DNA of 64,000 nt, taken from contig JAGYKR010000003.1 in assembly GCA_018401375.1 (NCBI GenBank), forward strand, positions 107,175-171,174, in the 5' to 3' direction. Shown one piece after another: positions 38,201 through 46,107 of this stretch. The notes beneath the pieces were generated by a model that was given only the letters and a program-made list of their open reading frames with translations, did not search any database and was not told the origin of the DNA. Each line of letters starts with the position of its first letter. The first letter of the stretch is position 1. A program made the position numbers and the translations under genes. The stretch comes from Ilumatobacteraceae bacterium (GTDB taxonomy: Bacteria > Actinomycetota > Acidimicrobiia > Acidimicrobiales > Ilumatobacteraceae).

Positions 38201-38664
38201 TCAAGGCGATCCAAGGCCGAGAGCGCCTGTTGGATCGCCATGTATCCGCGGACGGCTGGTTCTGAAGGGTCACGGCCTGCGAGATCCGCGACAGCTTCAG
38301 CGATACGGATCCGGTCCCGCCGCACAGCCCACAGCAGGTCGCGCAGTTCGATCACACGCGCCGACTCTTCTTCGAGACGGTCCACTTCCACCGTGGATGA
38401 TTCGAGTTCGGCCTCCATCTGATCGGCGAGAAAGTCAAGGGGTTCGAGGCGAGCGGAAATGGCTTCGATGAGTTCGCGGCGGCCCACGAGGGCCTGCACC
38501 CCGGCCACCCCTCTTAGGGAAGTATCCACATTGCGAAGATGGGCGATCACCGCCGACACGTCACCGATCGCCCCCACAGCGGAATCGAGACCGGCCAGAA
38601 TCTGCGCAGGCTCAGGGATCGGCCTGGTTGCGGGCCGACTCAGGACTGCGATGATTCCGCACAT
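35296..38664 (-). CDS. glmS: Giant GlmS-like glutamine-fructose-6-phosphate amidotransferase with insertion and C-terminal extension
   Basis: A 1122-residue protein in the glmS position between glmM and acpS. Standard GlmS is about 610 residues. N-terminal glutaminase features are present but spread out: MCGIIAV with nucleophile C2, then an insertion of about 145 residues with coiled-coil character (about 75-125), then RGRDSAGV at 157-164, GHTRWAS at 250-256, PNTHP at 263-267 and LNGDVDN at 292-298. Two SIS domains follow: SQSGTTTDT near 566, VASTKAF near 619, and VVGNGPNRVAAEEVRIKLSE near 691. AKTVTVG at 928-934 recalls the usual GlmS C-tail, after which 190 unfamiliar residues remain. It probably makes glucosamine-6-phosphate for UDP-GlcNAc, judging from motifs and synteny. 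Confidence 0.8.
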   Translation of the reverse strand: MCGIIAVLSRPATRPIPEPAQILAGLDSAVGAIGDVSAVIAHLRNVDTSLRGVAGVQALVGRRELIEAISARLEPLDFLADQMEAELESSTVEVDRLEEESARVIELRDLLWAVRRDRIRIAEAVADLAGRDPSEPAVRGYMAIQQALSALDRLEVRGRDSAGVHVFVTGHGLDRSQPEIASLCAGRETDPLFGSGSVRWAGPTLSIIYKAAAEIGELGDNTRVLRAAILADSLLRRALLAPGAMVSVLGHTRWASVGIVSEPNTHPLNSEETDLITHGEDHGARPYVVAALNGDVDNHADLRIAHELSIPAQITTDAKVIPALLARRMESEVGFVEAFRRTVTEFEGSVAVGAASAEHPGQLALALRGSGQGLFVGLGDDCFIVASEAYGMVEETARYLRMDGESGGEILCLDAARAGELAGVARFGYDGAMIEVTPEQVLNAEVTTRDIDRGDHPHFLLKEIGEAPKSFHRTIRGKIAEVDGVLHAVLGERTMAPAVLHRLESGGITRIRVIGQGTAAVAGRSAAALIEELCDGALDVRAETASELSGFQMRPDMSDTLAIAVSQSGTTTDTNRTVDLLRSRGALVIGIVNRRSSDLVDKCDGVLFTSDGRDVEMSVASTKAFYAQVAAGALLACAISEAAGLGSTTRRHRLLESLRQMPDALRSVLGTRSEIAEVAQRFAPSRRYWAVVGNGPNRVAAEEVRIKLSELCYKSIACDATEDKKHIDLSSEPLILVCAAGLQGSIADDVAKETAIFRAHKATPIVIANRGDLRYSSVATLEVPEVDPALGFVLSAMVGHLFGYEAAKAIDATALPLREAREAIERSVARHSDPDSVLSEVASSVVPMMQSFHEILGSGDYDGQLEARTAIRLTEVFRDLGCDRPVEEYQRRTGKVGSPTALLDELLARLTVAIEELTRPIDAIKHQAKTVTVGISRSDEGVLDSVLVQAALVAGAGRDVLSYRSLKVLSDLDPAVEEVTGFIRYRVDGSNIEVIDRGGIARDLTSRVERSNVLVGTKRRVADEREVLVARGRSDQRTVIMVPEVKGGDCTGITLLHLRFKNRMESAEMRGVLQGYDRRYDRLVDWVTETEGSFDEARLADVSVADLLIRPISEMADLWLHT

Positions 38665-38693
38665 GGCTTCAGGTTAGTCATCACTCAGGAGGC

Positions 38694-40072
38694 TCAACCG
38701 TTGTAGCGGCTGCTGATCACATCAGCGAGTAACTGTGCTTGTGCGGTAGCGAGGGCCATGGTCGGCGCCTCCACCATGACCCGCACCATCGGTTCTGTGC
38801 CGCTGGCCCGGATCAGAAGCCGGCCACCGTCTGCGAGACGCGATTCAACACCTGCGATCTCGGCCGCCAACTCCTCATGGAATCTCTCCGGTACCACTGG
38901 CAGTCGCACGTTGATCAACACCTGTGGTAACGAGGTCATCGCTGCAGCGGCAAGTTCGGAGAAGGGCACCAAGGCCTGAGCGCCTGTGGACTGGCCAGAT
39001 TCACGAACCATCAGATCTGCGAGCATCAACCCGGTCAGTAACCCGTCACCGGTCGTGGCCTGTTCCCTAAAGATTACGTGACCACTTTGTTCGCCACCGA
39101 GGCTGAAACCGCCTTCGTCCATCGCTTCAAGAACCGAACGATCCCCGACTGGGGTCTGAACAACATTGATCTGAGCGGCGGACATCGCCTGATGAAAACC
39201 AAGGTTGGTCATCACGGTGACCACCACGGTCTGATGAGCCAGGCGACCTCGGGCCATCAGGTCCTTGGCGCACAAAGCGATGATGTGATCACCGTCGACA
39301 ATGTGTCCACGTTCATCCACAGCGATCAAACGATCCGCGTCACCGTCAAGCGCTAAGCCGAGATCGGCTCCATTGCGCACCACCATCGCCGCAAGTCCGG
39401 TTGGGTCAGTGGCCCCACAGGAGGCGTTGATATTTTTGCCATCTGGCCGATGATTCATCACGTCCACACGGGCGCCGAGACCTTCAAAGATCCGTCCCGC
39501 CAATGCCGAACCCGCACCGTGAGCAGCATCCACTACGAGGTGCAGACCGCGCAGGTCGCGTCCTTCAAGCGCCCCCTGCAGGGCCACGACGTACTCCTCC
39601 TCGGCCTGTTCGGAGACGTCGGGAAGAACGCAACTCACGGGTGTGGCTGACGCGGACAGGATCTCATCAAGACGCTGTGCGATCTGGGCCTCGCGTTCCA
39701 CCGACAACTTCGTTCCACCGAGACCAAAGATCTTGATCCCATTATCGAAATAGGGATTATGGGAAGCCGAGATGACAAAACCGATCGCATCGCGGCGCGC
39801 CGCAACAGAGGCCACCATCGGAGTAGGAGCCACCCCGAGTCGCATGAGGTCTACACCAGAGGCCACAAGACCCTCACACAGCGCTGCATCGAGATCGGCG
39901 GTGGATTCACGGGTATCGCCGCCAATAACCGGCGAGCGCGAAACTGGCGCGCCCGACGGTTCAGAGTGAACGCCCCGGCCGCACGGCCGAGGGCGCGTGC
40001 AAGATGGGGTGTGATCTCCGAATCCGCACGACCGCGGATCCCGTCGGTTCCAAAACGAGGACCTTGTGCCAT
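38694..40072 (-). CDS. glmM: Phosphoglucosamine mutase, frame broken near 39950
   Basis: Converts glucosamine-6-phosphate to glucosamine-1-phosphate. The N-terminus MAQGPRFGTDGIRGRADSEI...LGRAAGAFTLNR is in the frame from ATG 40072; the rest, beginning about SPVIGGDTREST and including the phosphoserine loop ISASHNPYFDNGIKIFG, the metal loop LALDGDADRLIA and the C-terminal RASGTEPMVRVMVE, is in another frame ending at 38694. The switch falls at 39940-39957 within GTCGGGCGCGCCAGTTTCGC, where one base appears missing. The downstream frame alone could start only at GTG 39866, without the FGTDG segment. Gene is essential for cell wall, so a sequencing error is likely. Follows rpsI after 26 bp with GAGGGA as ribosome site. 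Confidence 0.87.
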
Positions 40073-40098
40073 GGGAAAGTCCCTCGGCTCAGGCCACG

Positions 40099-40494
40099 TC
40101 AGCGCTTGGTGAACTGAGGAGCCTTACGGGCCTTCTTGAGGCCGTACTTCTTGCTCTCCTTCTTACGGGAGTCACGGGTCAACAGGCCAGCCTTTTTAAG
40201 AGCGGCCCGAGACTCCGGGTTGATTTCCTCAAGGGAGCGTGCGATCGCCATCCGCAGTGCGCCCGCTTGGCCGCTCACGCCACCGCCGTGGATTGTTGCG
40301 TCCACGTCGTAGACCTCTTCAACTTCAATCACCCGCAAGGGCTCGGACACGACCATACGCTGTGCGGCGGTCGGGAAATACACCTCGAAAGGCCGACCGT
40401 TGATGGTCAACTTGCCGGTTCCGGGGCGAACCCGGGCACGGGCCACTGAACGCTTACGACGGCCGGTGGTCTGGGTGAGTGGTGCAGTTGCCAT
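40099..40494 (-). CDS. rpsI: 30S ribosomal protein S9
   Basis: 131 residues ending in the universal [14 protein letters not shown], whose C-terminal Lys-Arg reaches the P-site t[33 protein letters not shown] and [16 protein letters not shown] are diagnostic. A short Thr-rich N-terminus ([12 protein letters not shown]) is typical of actinobacteria. Follows rplM after 39 bp and precedes glmM, with which it may be transcribed. Confidence 0.97.
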   Translation of the reverse strand: MATAPLTQTTGRRKRSVARARVRPGTGKLTINGRPFEVYFPTAAQRMVVSEPLRVIEVEEVYDVDATIHGGGVSGQAGALRMAIARSLEEINPESRAALKKAGLLTRDSRKKESKKYGLKKARKAPQFTKR

Positions 40495-40533
40495 GATCAG
40501 ATCTCTCGTCTCAAATCAAAAATCGAGGGGCGA

Positions 40534-40980
40534 TCAGCGAACTGCTGCGCCGGGGATGAGGAAGGGCTTGGGGCTCTGGGCCTTGTGGGGGTGCTCGGCG
40601 CCAGCGTAAACCTTGAGTTTGCCCATGGTCTCACGACCGAGTGGGCCCTTGGGGATCATGCCCTTCACGCTGCGGCGAATCGCATCTTCTGGCTTGCGCG
40701 CCAGCATCTCACCGAAGGTTTCGGACTTGATGCCGCCCGGGTAACCGGAGTGGCGATACAGCATCTGGCGATCAGCCTTGCTCGATGTCATCTGCACCTT
40801 GGAGGCGTTGATAACGATCACGTGGTCGCCGGTATCCATATGAGGGGCGAAGATCGGCTTGTGCTTACCGCGCAGCAGACGTGCAACCTCTGTACAGAGA
40901 CGGCCGAGGACCATGCCTTCGGCGTCGACAACGTGCCACTCACGCTGGATCTCACTGGCTTTTGGGGTATAAGTACGCAT
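40534..40980 (-). CDS. rplM: 50S ribosomal protein L13
   Basis: 148 residues: [42 protein letters not shown], then [22 protein letters not shown] and [25 protein letters not shown]. The frame extends upstream but ATG 40980 is the conserved start. Paired with rpsI as in nearly all bacteria. A good promoter candidate lies at 41055-41084. Confidence 0.97.
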   Translation of the reverse strand: MRTYTPKASEIQREWHVVDAEGMVLGRLCTEVARLLRGKHKPIFAPHMDTGDHVIVINASKVQMTSSKADRQMLYRHSGYPGGIKSETFGEMLARKPEDAIRRSVKGMIPKGPLGRETMGKLKVYAGAEHPHKAQSPKPFLIPGAAVR

Positions 40981-41054
40981 TGGATTCGCTCTCGCACACT
41001 CGTCGATCGGATCGAAGACAGGTCTGTTCCGAGGCCCGACCGGGGAACTAGGGA

Positions 41055-41084
41055 ATGATACGGGGTGATATGCCATCGCGGCAA
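41055..41084 (-). promoter_or_regulatory. Candidate promoter for rplM-rpsI-glmM
   Basis: On the minus strand TTGCCG (41084-41079), an 18-bp spacer and TATCAT (41060-41055) form a sigma70-like promoter whose start would fall about 67 bp upstream of the rplM ATG. Placement right after the truA stop fits a new transcription unit. Consensus match only. Confidence 0.45.
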
Positions 41085-41102
41085 CCAGCGATCGCTCTCT
41101 GT

Positions 41103-41126
41103 TCGCAATCATTCCCGCAATCATTC
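41103..41126. repeat. 12-bp tandem duplication at the truA stop codon
   Basis: TCGCAATCATTC (41103-41114) and CCGCAATCATTC (41115-41126) differ at one base and cover the truA stop (TGA at 41121-41123). On the minus strand both copies contain GAATGA, so the stop context itself has been duplicated. Confidence 0.8.
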
Positions 41127-41978
41127 ATCTAGTGACTGCTCGCTGTGATGATCTCGCTGTTGATCGCGCTGGTGATCTCGCCGCTGTTCAGCCTCCCACC
41201 GCACACCGTCATAACTCACCCGATACAACACCAACCCGTGCGGAGGCGCAACCGTTCTCATGAGGGAACGGTTCTGGGAACGCAACATCGCCGGAAGGTC
41301 AGAGAGGGAACGTTTGTGCAGACCGACCTCCACCATCGTCCCCACCAAACTGCGCACCATCTGATGGCAAAATGCACTCGCCGAGATGTCCAACCTCAAC
41401 ATGGGGGTCTCACCGAGACGAGACCAACGTAACTCGGTCACATTGCGGATGAGTGAAGCCGGCTGGCCGTCGAGGTGATCGGGCGGACGCCGGCAAAAGG
41501 TGCTGAAGTCGTGCTGACCGATGAATGGGTCCCCCGCAGCACGCAAGGCCCACAACGACAGCGGTTGGCGCACATGCCAGGACCGCTCCGAAGCCAAAGG
41601 ATGGGGAGCCCGGTCATTCCAGATGTGGTAGCGGTAATGACGCGCCGTCGCGGAAAACCGAGCATGAAAGCCAGGTTCCGCCCATGAAATCTCTCTGATC
41701 GACAACTCGGGGCCGCGGAACTTGTTGATCCGCATTGCCAGACGGTCAAGATCCGTTGACTCGTCGAGGTCCACACTGACCACCTGGCCCCATCCGTGGA
41801 CCCCCGTGTCGGTCCGCCCCGCTCCGACGAGATCCACCGGGACGCGCAGGATCAACTCCATTGATTCCTTGAGGACCCCGAGCACAGTACGCACCCCCGG
41901 CGAGGGCGCGAAACCATGAAAAGAACCGCCGTGATAGGCGAGCAGAATTCTGGCGGTGCGCCGGGTCATGGGGTGCAT
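41121..41978 (-). CDS. truA: tRNA pseudouridine(38-40) synthase
   Basis: A 285-residue Tru[27 protein letters not shown] near 11, catalytic Asp in [19 protein letters not shown] near 55, [17 protein letters not shown], and [18 protein letters not shown] are diagnostic. The C-terminal tail after VRWEAEQ is unusual: it repeats [12 protein letters not shown] from a 12-bp DNA repeat, then SEQSLDE. ATG 41978 or 41969 are both possible starts. Position after rplQ is the standard actinobacterial order. Confidence 0.94.
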   Translation of the reverse strand: MHPMTRRTARILLAYHGGSFHGFAPSPGVRTVLGVLKESMELILRVPVDLVGAGRTDTGVHGWGQVVSVDLDESTDLDRLAMRINKFRGPELSIREISWAEPGFHARFSATARHYRYHIWNDRAPHPLASERSWHVRQPLSLWALRAAGDPFIGQHDFSTFCRRPPDHLDGQPASLIRNVTELRWSRLGETPMLRLDISASAFCHQMVRSLVGTMVEVGLHKRSLSDLPAMLRSQNRSLMRTVAPPHGLVLYRVSYDGVRWEAEQRRDHQRDQQRDHHSEQSLDE

Positions 41979-42028
41979 CCCCGAGACCTCAACTCACTCC
42001 CACCGGACGAAACCTGCCGGCGAAGAAC

Positions 42029-42394
42029 TCAGACCAGTTCGATACGGGCCATGCGGGCGTTGTCACCCTGACGCGGACCCAACTTGAGGACCCGTGTGTA
42101 CCCGCCGTTGCGCGCCTCATAGCGCGGGGCCACGTCATTGACGAGCTTGTGGGTCATTTCCCGATCACCGAGATACCCCTGGATCTGGCGGATCCGGTGG
42201 ACGCGCAATGGACCGTCTTGAGCCTTCTTGGCCTTAGTGATCAACTTCTCGGCAACAGGCCGCAGCGCTTTGGCTTTGGCTTCCGTGGTCACGATGGCCT
42301 CTGCAGCAAACAATGATGCTGCAAGGTTGGCCATCATTAGCCGCTGGTGAGCGGCGTCGCCTCCGAAGTTGCGGGCTCGACGTGGGGTGGGCAT
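42029..42394 (-). CDS. rplQ: 50S ribosomal protein L17
   Basis: 121 residues: MPTPRRARNFGGDAAHQRLMMANLAASLFAAEAIVTTEAKAKALRPVAEKLITKAKK and the C-terminal NGGYTRVLKLGPRQGDNARMARIELV, full-length L17. Last of the alpha operon after rpoA (39 bp gap). Confidence 0.97.
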   Translation of the reverse strand: MPTPRRARNFGGDAAHQRLMMANLAASLFAAEAIVTTEAKAKALRPVAEKLITKAKKAQDGPLRVHRIRQIQGYLGDREMTHKLVNDVAPRYEARNGGYTRVLKLGPRQGDNARMARIELV

Positions 42395-42433
42395 GACAGG
42401 ATCCTCTTTATCTCGCGAATGAGCAGGCTCGGA

Positions 42434-43366
42434 TCACAGACGCAGCATCAAGCCGCGCTCGTCCAGCTTCTCTTTGACTTCGTCCAGGCTCTTTTGCCCG
42501 AAGTTGGTGATGTTCAACAGATCGTCCTCGTTCTTAGTGAGGAGTTCTCCAACGGTGTTGATCTGGGCCCGCTTGAGACAGTTACGCGGACGCTCCGACA
42601 GATCGAGATCTTCGATCGGAAGATCCAGATCCGGTGAACTAATCGTGGAGTCGATCATTTCACCGAGTTCGAGACCCTTGGGCTCCTCGCTCAGACTGGC
42701 CAAAAGATCCACCAAGGACCGCAGGGTTGCGCCGGCAGATGCCAGGGCTTCTGAGGGACTGATCGATCCATCGGTCTCGATTTCGATGACGAGCCGGTCG
42801 TAGTTTGTGGACTGCTCCACGCGGGTCGGTTCCACCTCAAAAGAAACCCGGCGAATCGGGGAGTAAATCGCATCGATCGGAACGACGCCAATAGTGCGAT
42901 TCTCTACTTCACGCTGGCTTGAGGCGTAACCCCGACCTTGATCCACGGTGAGATCGATAGCCAGACGGGCTTTTGAATTGAGGGTCGCAATGTGAAGGTC
43001 CTTGTTCAAGATCTCCACATCAGCCGGGCACTCGATATCACCTGCGGTGACCGTGGCCGGGCCACGCACATCAAGGCGCATAGTGACAGCCTCGGTTGCC
43101 AAGCTGGTGACAACGATGTCTTTGATGTTCAAAATGACATCGGTGACGTCCTCGGAAACACCGGCGATGGTGTCAAACTCGTGGAGCGCATCGTCAAAAC
43201 GCACCGCCACCACGGCAGCCCCGGGGATGGAGGAGAGAAGGGTCCGCCGCAGGGAGTTGCCGAGGGTATGGCCGAAGCCGGGCTCCAACGGCCCCACCGC
43301 AAAACTCTGTCGATTGTTGGTCTCTTCGCCGATGGATTCAACGGCGGGTCGCTGCATGACGAGCAT
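42434..43366 (-). CDS. rpoA: DNA-directed RNA polymerase subunit alpha
   Basis: 310 residues. The N-terminal assembly domain has FAVGPLEPGFGHTLGNSLRRTLLSSIPGAAV; the C-terminal domain (about 240-310), separated by an acidic linker, has IEDLDLSERPRNCLKRAQINTVGELLTKNEDDLLNITNFGQKSLDEVKEKL, the DNA UP-element and activator-binding surface. Start ATG 43366 (MLVMQRPAVES) follows rpsD after a 53-bp gap. Confidence 0.97.
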   Translation of the reverse strand: MLVMQRPAVESIGEETNNRQSFAVGPLEPGFGHTLGNSLRRTLLSSIPGAAVVAVRFDDALHEFDTIAGVSEDVTDVILNIKDIVVTSLATEAVTMRLDVRGPATVTAGDIECPADVEILNKDLHIATLNSKARLAIDLTVDQGRGYASSQREVENRTIGVVPIDAIYSPIRRVSFEVEPTRVEQSTNYDRLVIEIETDGSISPSEALASAGATLRSLVDLLASLSEEPKGLELGEMIDSTISSPDLDLPIEDLDLSERPRNCLKRAQINTVGELLTKNEDDLLNITNFGQKSLDEVKEKLDERGLMLRL

Positions 43367-43419
43367 GTGTCGTCCGGTCCTTTCTGAGTGGACGATCGCG
43401 GAGGCAAACTCCGTGAGTA

Positions 43420-44037
43420 TTACTTCGAGTACAATTCAACGATTAGCTGTTCGCGCACTGCGACGTCGATGTGCTCACGTTGAGGAAGATCACGCACGGT
43501 GACAGATTTGCCACCCTCGCCAACTTCCAACCAACCCACGACGGTGCGGTCGAGTACGTCGATGTTGTGCTGGATCACGATCATCTTGGAAGCCTTAGCT
43601 GCCAGGCTCACCACGTCACCACGGCGCACACGGGCGCTCGCAATGTCGAGGCGCTTACCATTCACGAGAATCAGGCCATGGTTTACGAACTGACGAGCCT
43701 GTGGACGGGTGCTTGCCCAACCAGCACGGTACACCACATTGTCGAGACGCATCTCGAGCAAGCGCAAGAGGTTCTCACCTGTGGGCCCTTGGAGACGGTT
43801 GGCTTCGTCGTAGGTCTTGCGGAACTGCTTCTCGAGCACCCCGTAGATGTACTTGGCCTTCTGCTTCTCCTGCAACTGAGCGAGGTACTCGCTACCGGCA
43901 TTACGGCGACGAGTACGGCCGTGGGCTCCCGGGGGGAACGGACGACGCTCAAGGGCTTTGCGACCCTTTTCGTTCTCGAAGATGTTGATGCCGAGACGGC
44001 GTGAAACGCGAACTTTAGGACCTGTATAACGAGCCAT
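43420..44037 (-). CDS. rpsD: 30S ribosomal protein S4
   Basis: 205 residues: MARYTGPKVRVSRRLGINIFENEKGRKALERRPFPPGAHG, then LLRLLEMRLDNVVYRAGWASTRPQARQFVNHGLILVNGKRLDIAS, the S4 RNA-binding domain. No zinc cysteines, so the C- form. S4 is an autogenous regulator of the alpha operon in other bacteria. Follows rpsK by 4 bp. Confidence 0.97.
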   Translation of the reverse strand: MARYTGPKVRVSRRLGINIFENEKGRKALERRPFPPGAHGRTRRRNAGSEYLAQLQEKQKAKYIYGVLEKQFRKTYDEANRLQGPTGENLLRLLEMRLDNVVYRAGWASTRPQARQFVNHGLILVNGKRLDIASARVRRGDVVSLAAKASKMIVIQHNIDVLDRTVVGWLEVGEGGKSVTVRDLPQREHIDVAVREQLIVELYSK

Positions 44038-44041
44038 GACC

Positions 44042-44440
44042 TCAGCCTCTCCGACGCTTCGGGGGACGACAGCCGTTGTGCGGCACTGGGGTCACGTCTT
44101 TGATTGAGGTGACCTCGATACCGGTGTTTTGAATCGAGCGCACGGCGGTGTCGCGACCCGAGCCGGGACCTTTCACCTGCACCTCAGCGCGGCGCAGACC
44201 GTGCTCGATAGCGGCTCGAGCGGCACGCTCAGCGGCTAACTGGGCGGCAAACGGGGTGCTCTTACGGGATCCCTTGAAGCCTACGGCTCCGGAGGAGGCC
44301 CACGAAATCACGTTGCCCTCGGTGTCAGTGATCGAAACGATCGTGTTGTTGAACGAACTCTTGATGTGCACCACACCGGTGGAGACGTTCTTTCGGTCAC
44401 GTTTGCGGGGGCGTCGCCCTGCAGCTTTTGGCTTGGCCAT
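44042..44440 (-). CDS. rpsK: 30S ribosomal protein S11
   Basis: 132 residues with [53 protein letters not shown] and the C-terminal [18 protein letters not shown], canonical S11. Three bp after rpsM. Confidence 0.97.
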   Translation of the reverse strand: MAKPKAAGRRPRKRDRKNVSTGVVHIKSSFNNTIVSITDTEGNVISWASSGAVGFKGSRKSTPFAAQLAAERAARAAIEHGLRRAEVQVKGPGSGRDTAVRSIQNTGIEVTSIKDVTPVPHNGCRPPKRRRG

Positions 44441-44443
44441 CGC

Positions 44444-44824
44444 TTACTTCCTCACAGCCTTCTTCTTGTTGGCAACAGTGCGCTTGGGGCCCTTGCGGGT
44501 CCGGGCGTTGGTGTGTGTGCGCTGACCGCGGACCGGGAGGCCCTTGCGGTGACGGATGCCCTGGTGGCATCCGATCTCGATCTTGCGCTTGATGTCGGTC
44601 TGAATGTCCCGACGGAGGTCGCCCTCGATCGTCAGGTGCTCATCCACGAACACACGGATCTTGTTGACCTCGTCCTCGGTCAACGAAGAGACCTTGGTGT
44701 TGCGGTCAAGGCCCAACTCGTCACAGATCCTCTGTGATGTGGGAAGCCCGATTCCAAAGATGTAGGTGAGCGAAATTTCCAACCGCTTCTCGCGGGGGAT
44801 ATCTACGCCGGCTATACGTGCCAT
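44444..44824 (-). CDS. rpsM: 30S ribosomal protein S13
   Basis: 126 residues: [82 protein letters not shown]. The lysine-rich tail contacts tRNA and the 30S head. Follows rpmJ after 18 bp. Confidence 0.97.
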   Translation of the reverse strand: MARIAGVDIPREKRLEISLTYIFGIGLPTSQRICDELGLDRNTKVSSLTEDEVNKIRVFVDEHLTIEGDLRRDIQTDIKRKIEIGCHQGIRHRKGLPVRGQRTHTNARTRKGPKRTVANKKKAVRK

Positions 44825-44842
44825 AAGTGATTACCTCGTTCC

Positions 44843-44956
44843 TCAGCCTTGGCGCTGCTTATGGCGCGGATTCTGACAGATGACCATGATGCGGCCGTGC
44901 CGGCGGATTACCTTGCACTTCTCGCACATCTTTTTGACGCTCGGTCGGACCTTCAC
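44843..44956 (-). CDS. rpmJ: 50S ribosomal protein L36
   Basis: A 37-residue ORF starting with [22 protein letters not shown], then [18 protein letters not shown]. The Cys-x2-Cys...Cys...His set binds zinc in the C+ form of L36. Between infA and rpsM, its universal place. Confidence 0.96.
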   Translation of the reverse strand: MKVRPSVKKMCEKCKVIRRHGRIMVICQNPRHKQRQG

Positions 44957-44978
44957 GGTTGCTCTCGATCTCGGATAG

Positions 44979-45203
44979 TTATTTGTAACGGTAAGTGATG
45001 CGACCTCGGGTGAGGTCATAAGGAGTGAGTTCTACTTGCACCTTGTCGCCGGGAAGGATTCGGATGTAGTGCATCCGCATCTTTCCGGAGATATGAGCCA
45101 ACACTTTGTGGCCATTCTCCAGTTCCACTCGGAACATCGCATTCGGCAGTGATTCAACAATGGTGCCCTCGAGCACGATTGCGTCTTCTTTAGGCTTGGG
45201 CAG
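44979..45203 (-). CDS. infA: Translation initiation factor IF-1, apparent CTG start
   Basis: A 74-residue OB-fold protein: [21 protein letters not shown] onward, through [48 protein letters not shown], standard IF-1. No ATG, GTG or TTG exists at the expected position. The codon before PKPKEDA is CTG at 45203-45201, and GAGGAG (45215-45210) stands exactly six bases upstream, so CTG initiation is the best reading. The nearest in-frame GTG (45296) would add 31 residues of unlike composition. A 6-bp hairpin lies just before the Shine-Dalgarno. Confidence 0.92.
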   Translation of the reverse strand: MPKPKEDAIVLEGTIVESLPNAMFRVELENGHKVLAHISGKMRMHYIRILPGDKVQVELTPYDLTRGRITYRYK

Positions 45204-45220
45204 GAGACTCTCCTCGTTCG

Positions 45221-45236
45221 ACAGGTCACAACCTGT
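45221..45236 (-). promoter_or_regulatory. Hairpin directly upstream of the infA ribosome site
   Basis: ACAGGT-TGTG-ACCTGT on the minus strand is a perfect 6-bp stem with a 4-base loop. It ends 5 bp before GAGGAG, close enough to influence ribosome access to infA. Not followed by T residues, so not a terminator. Confidence 0.5.
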
Positions 45237-45320
45237 ACTGTGGCGGACTACTAAGGTTCCCACTGGACCGACATCCGTCCGGCCCTGCGGTGACACGGCC
45301 CTGTGACAGGCCGACTCTCG

Positions 45321-45349
45321 ATCCTACCGGCGCATGGCCAGAACGCCAA
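45321..45349 (-). promoter_or_regulatory. Candidate promoter of the infA-rpmJ-rpsM-rpsK-rpsD-rpoA-rplQ unit
   Basis: On the minus strand TTGGCG (45349-45344), a 17-bp spacer and TAGGAT (45326-45321) fit sigma70 boxes. Transcription would begin near 45314, giving a leader of about 110 bases before infA that includes the hairpin at 45221-45236. The 237-bp adk-infA gap is one of the largest in the cluster. Confidence 0.5.
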
Positions 45350-45440
45350 TACTGTTTTCCGCATCCATTCGAATGTTCTCCGGCTGGTGGAATGTTGTCC
45401 GGTCGGACGCTCTTGAGCTGATTTACATGCCGGACCGCAG

Positions 45441-46097
45441 TCACCTTCTCGCCTCCACGGCATCGGTCAGCCGCCGAAACACGTGGTCCGGATGTCCAAC
45501 ACCGTTCACTACAGCGAGCCGATTCTGTGCCGAGTAATACTTGACCAACGGTGAGGTTTGGGACTCATATAGATCGAGACGTCGATTCACCGCCTCGGGG
45601 GTGTCGTCATCGCGTTGTTGAACGTCTCCCCCACACACATCGCAGATCCAGGGCTGGGACTCGTTACCCGTGGCGGTGTAGTTCGTTCCGCAATCTCTAC
45701 ACACCCGACGCGCCGAGATCCGATCCAACACGATCTCCCGGGGTACGTCGAGATCGATCACTGCGTGGATTGGCCGTTCCTTGGTGAGGCGGTCTAATGC
45801 TTCTGCTTGGGCGACGGTGCGTGGGAAGCCGTCCAAGATGTATCCCCGGGTACTGGCATCGGCTCGCTTCAGCCGTTCGTCTACCAATCCGATCATGATC
45901 TCGTCACCGATCAGACCCCCGGCATCCATGACCTTCTTGGCCATCAGGCCGAGTTCAGTCCCCTCACGCACCGCAGCGCGCAACATGTCACCGGTGGAGA
46001 TATGCGGGACCACGAAGTGGCGCGACAAACGCACGCACTGGGTGCCCTTGCCGGCTCCTTGCCGGCCCAAGATAATGAGGCGCGCTCCCGGAATCAC
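45441..46097 (-). CDS. adk: Adenylate kinase, long zinc-lid form
   Basis: 218 residues. P-loop LIILGRQGAGKGTQCVRLSRHFVVPHISTGDMLRAAV (GxxGxGKGT), then DGFPRTVAQAEAL. The LID domain has CRDCG near 129 and CDVCGG near 148, a Cys4 zinc site, so this is the long form; many actinobacteria have the short lidless-zinc form. Ten bp after secY. The map gene that often follows adk is absent. Confidence 0.95.
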   Translation of the reverse strand: MIPGARLIILGRQGAGKGTQCVRLSRHFVVPHISTGDMLRAAVREGTELGLMAKKVMDAGGLIGDEIMIGLVDERLKRADASTRGYILDGFPRTVAQAEALDRLTKERPIHAVIDLDVPREIVLDRISARRVCRDCGTNYTATGNESQPWICDVCGGDVQQRDDDTPEAVNRRLDLYESQTSPLVKYYSAQNRLAVVNGVGHPDHVFRRLTDAVEARR

Positions 46098-46107
46098 CGG
46101 CGATCGC

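Noticed and set aside
38694..40072. glmM as a true pseudogene
   Set aside because: Single shift, all catalytic motifs intact in the two frames and product essential; sequencing error is the simpler reading.
44979..45296. infA starting at the in-frame GTG at 45296
   Set aside because: It would add 31 residues with no IF-1 homology and run through the hairpin and Shine-Dalgarno region.
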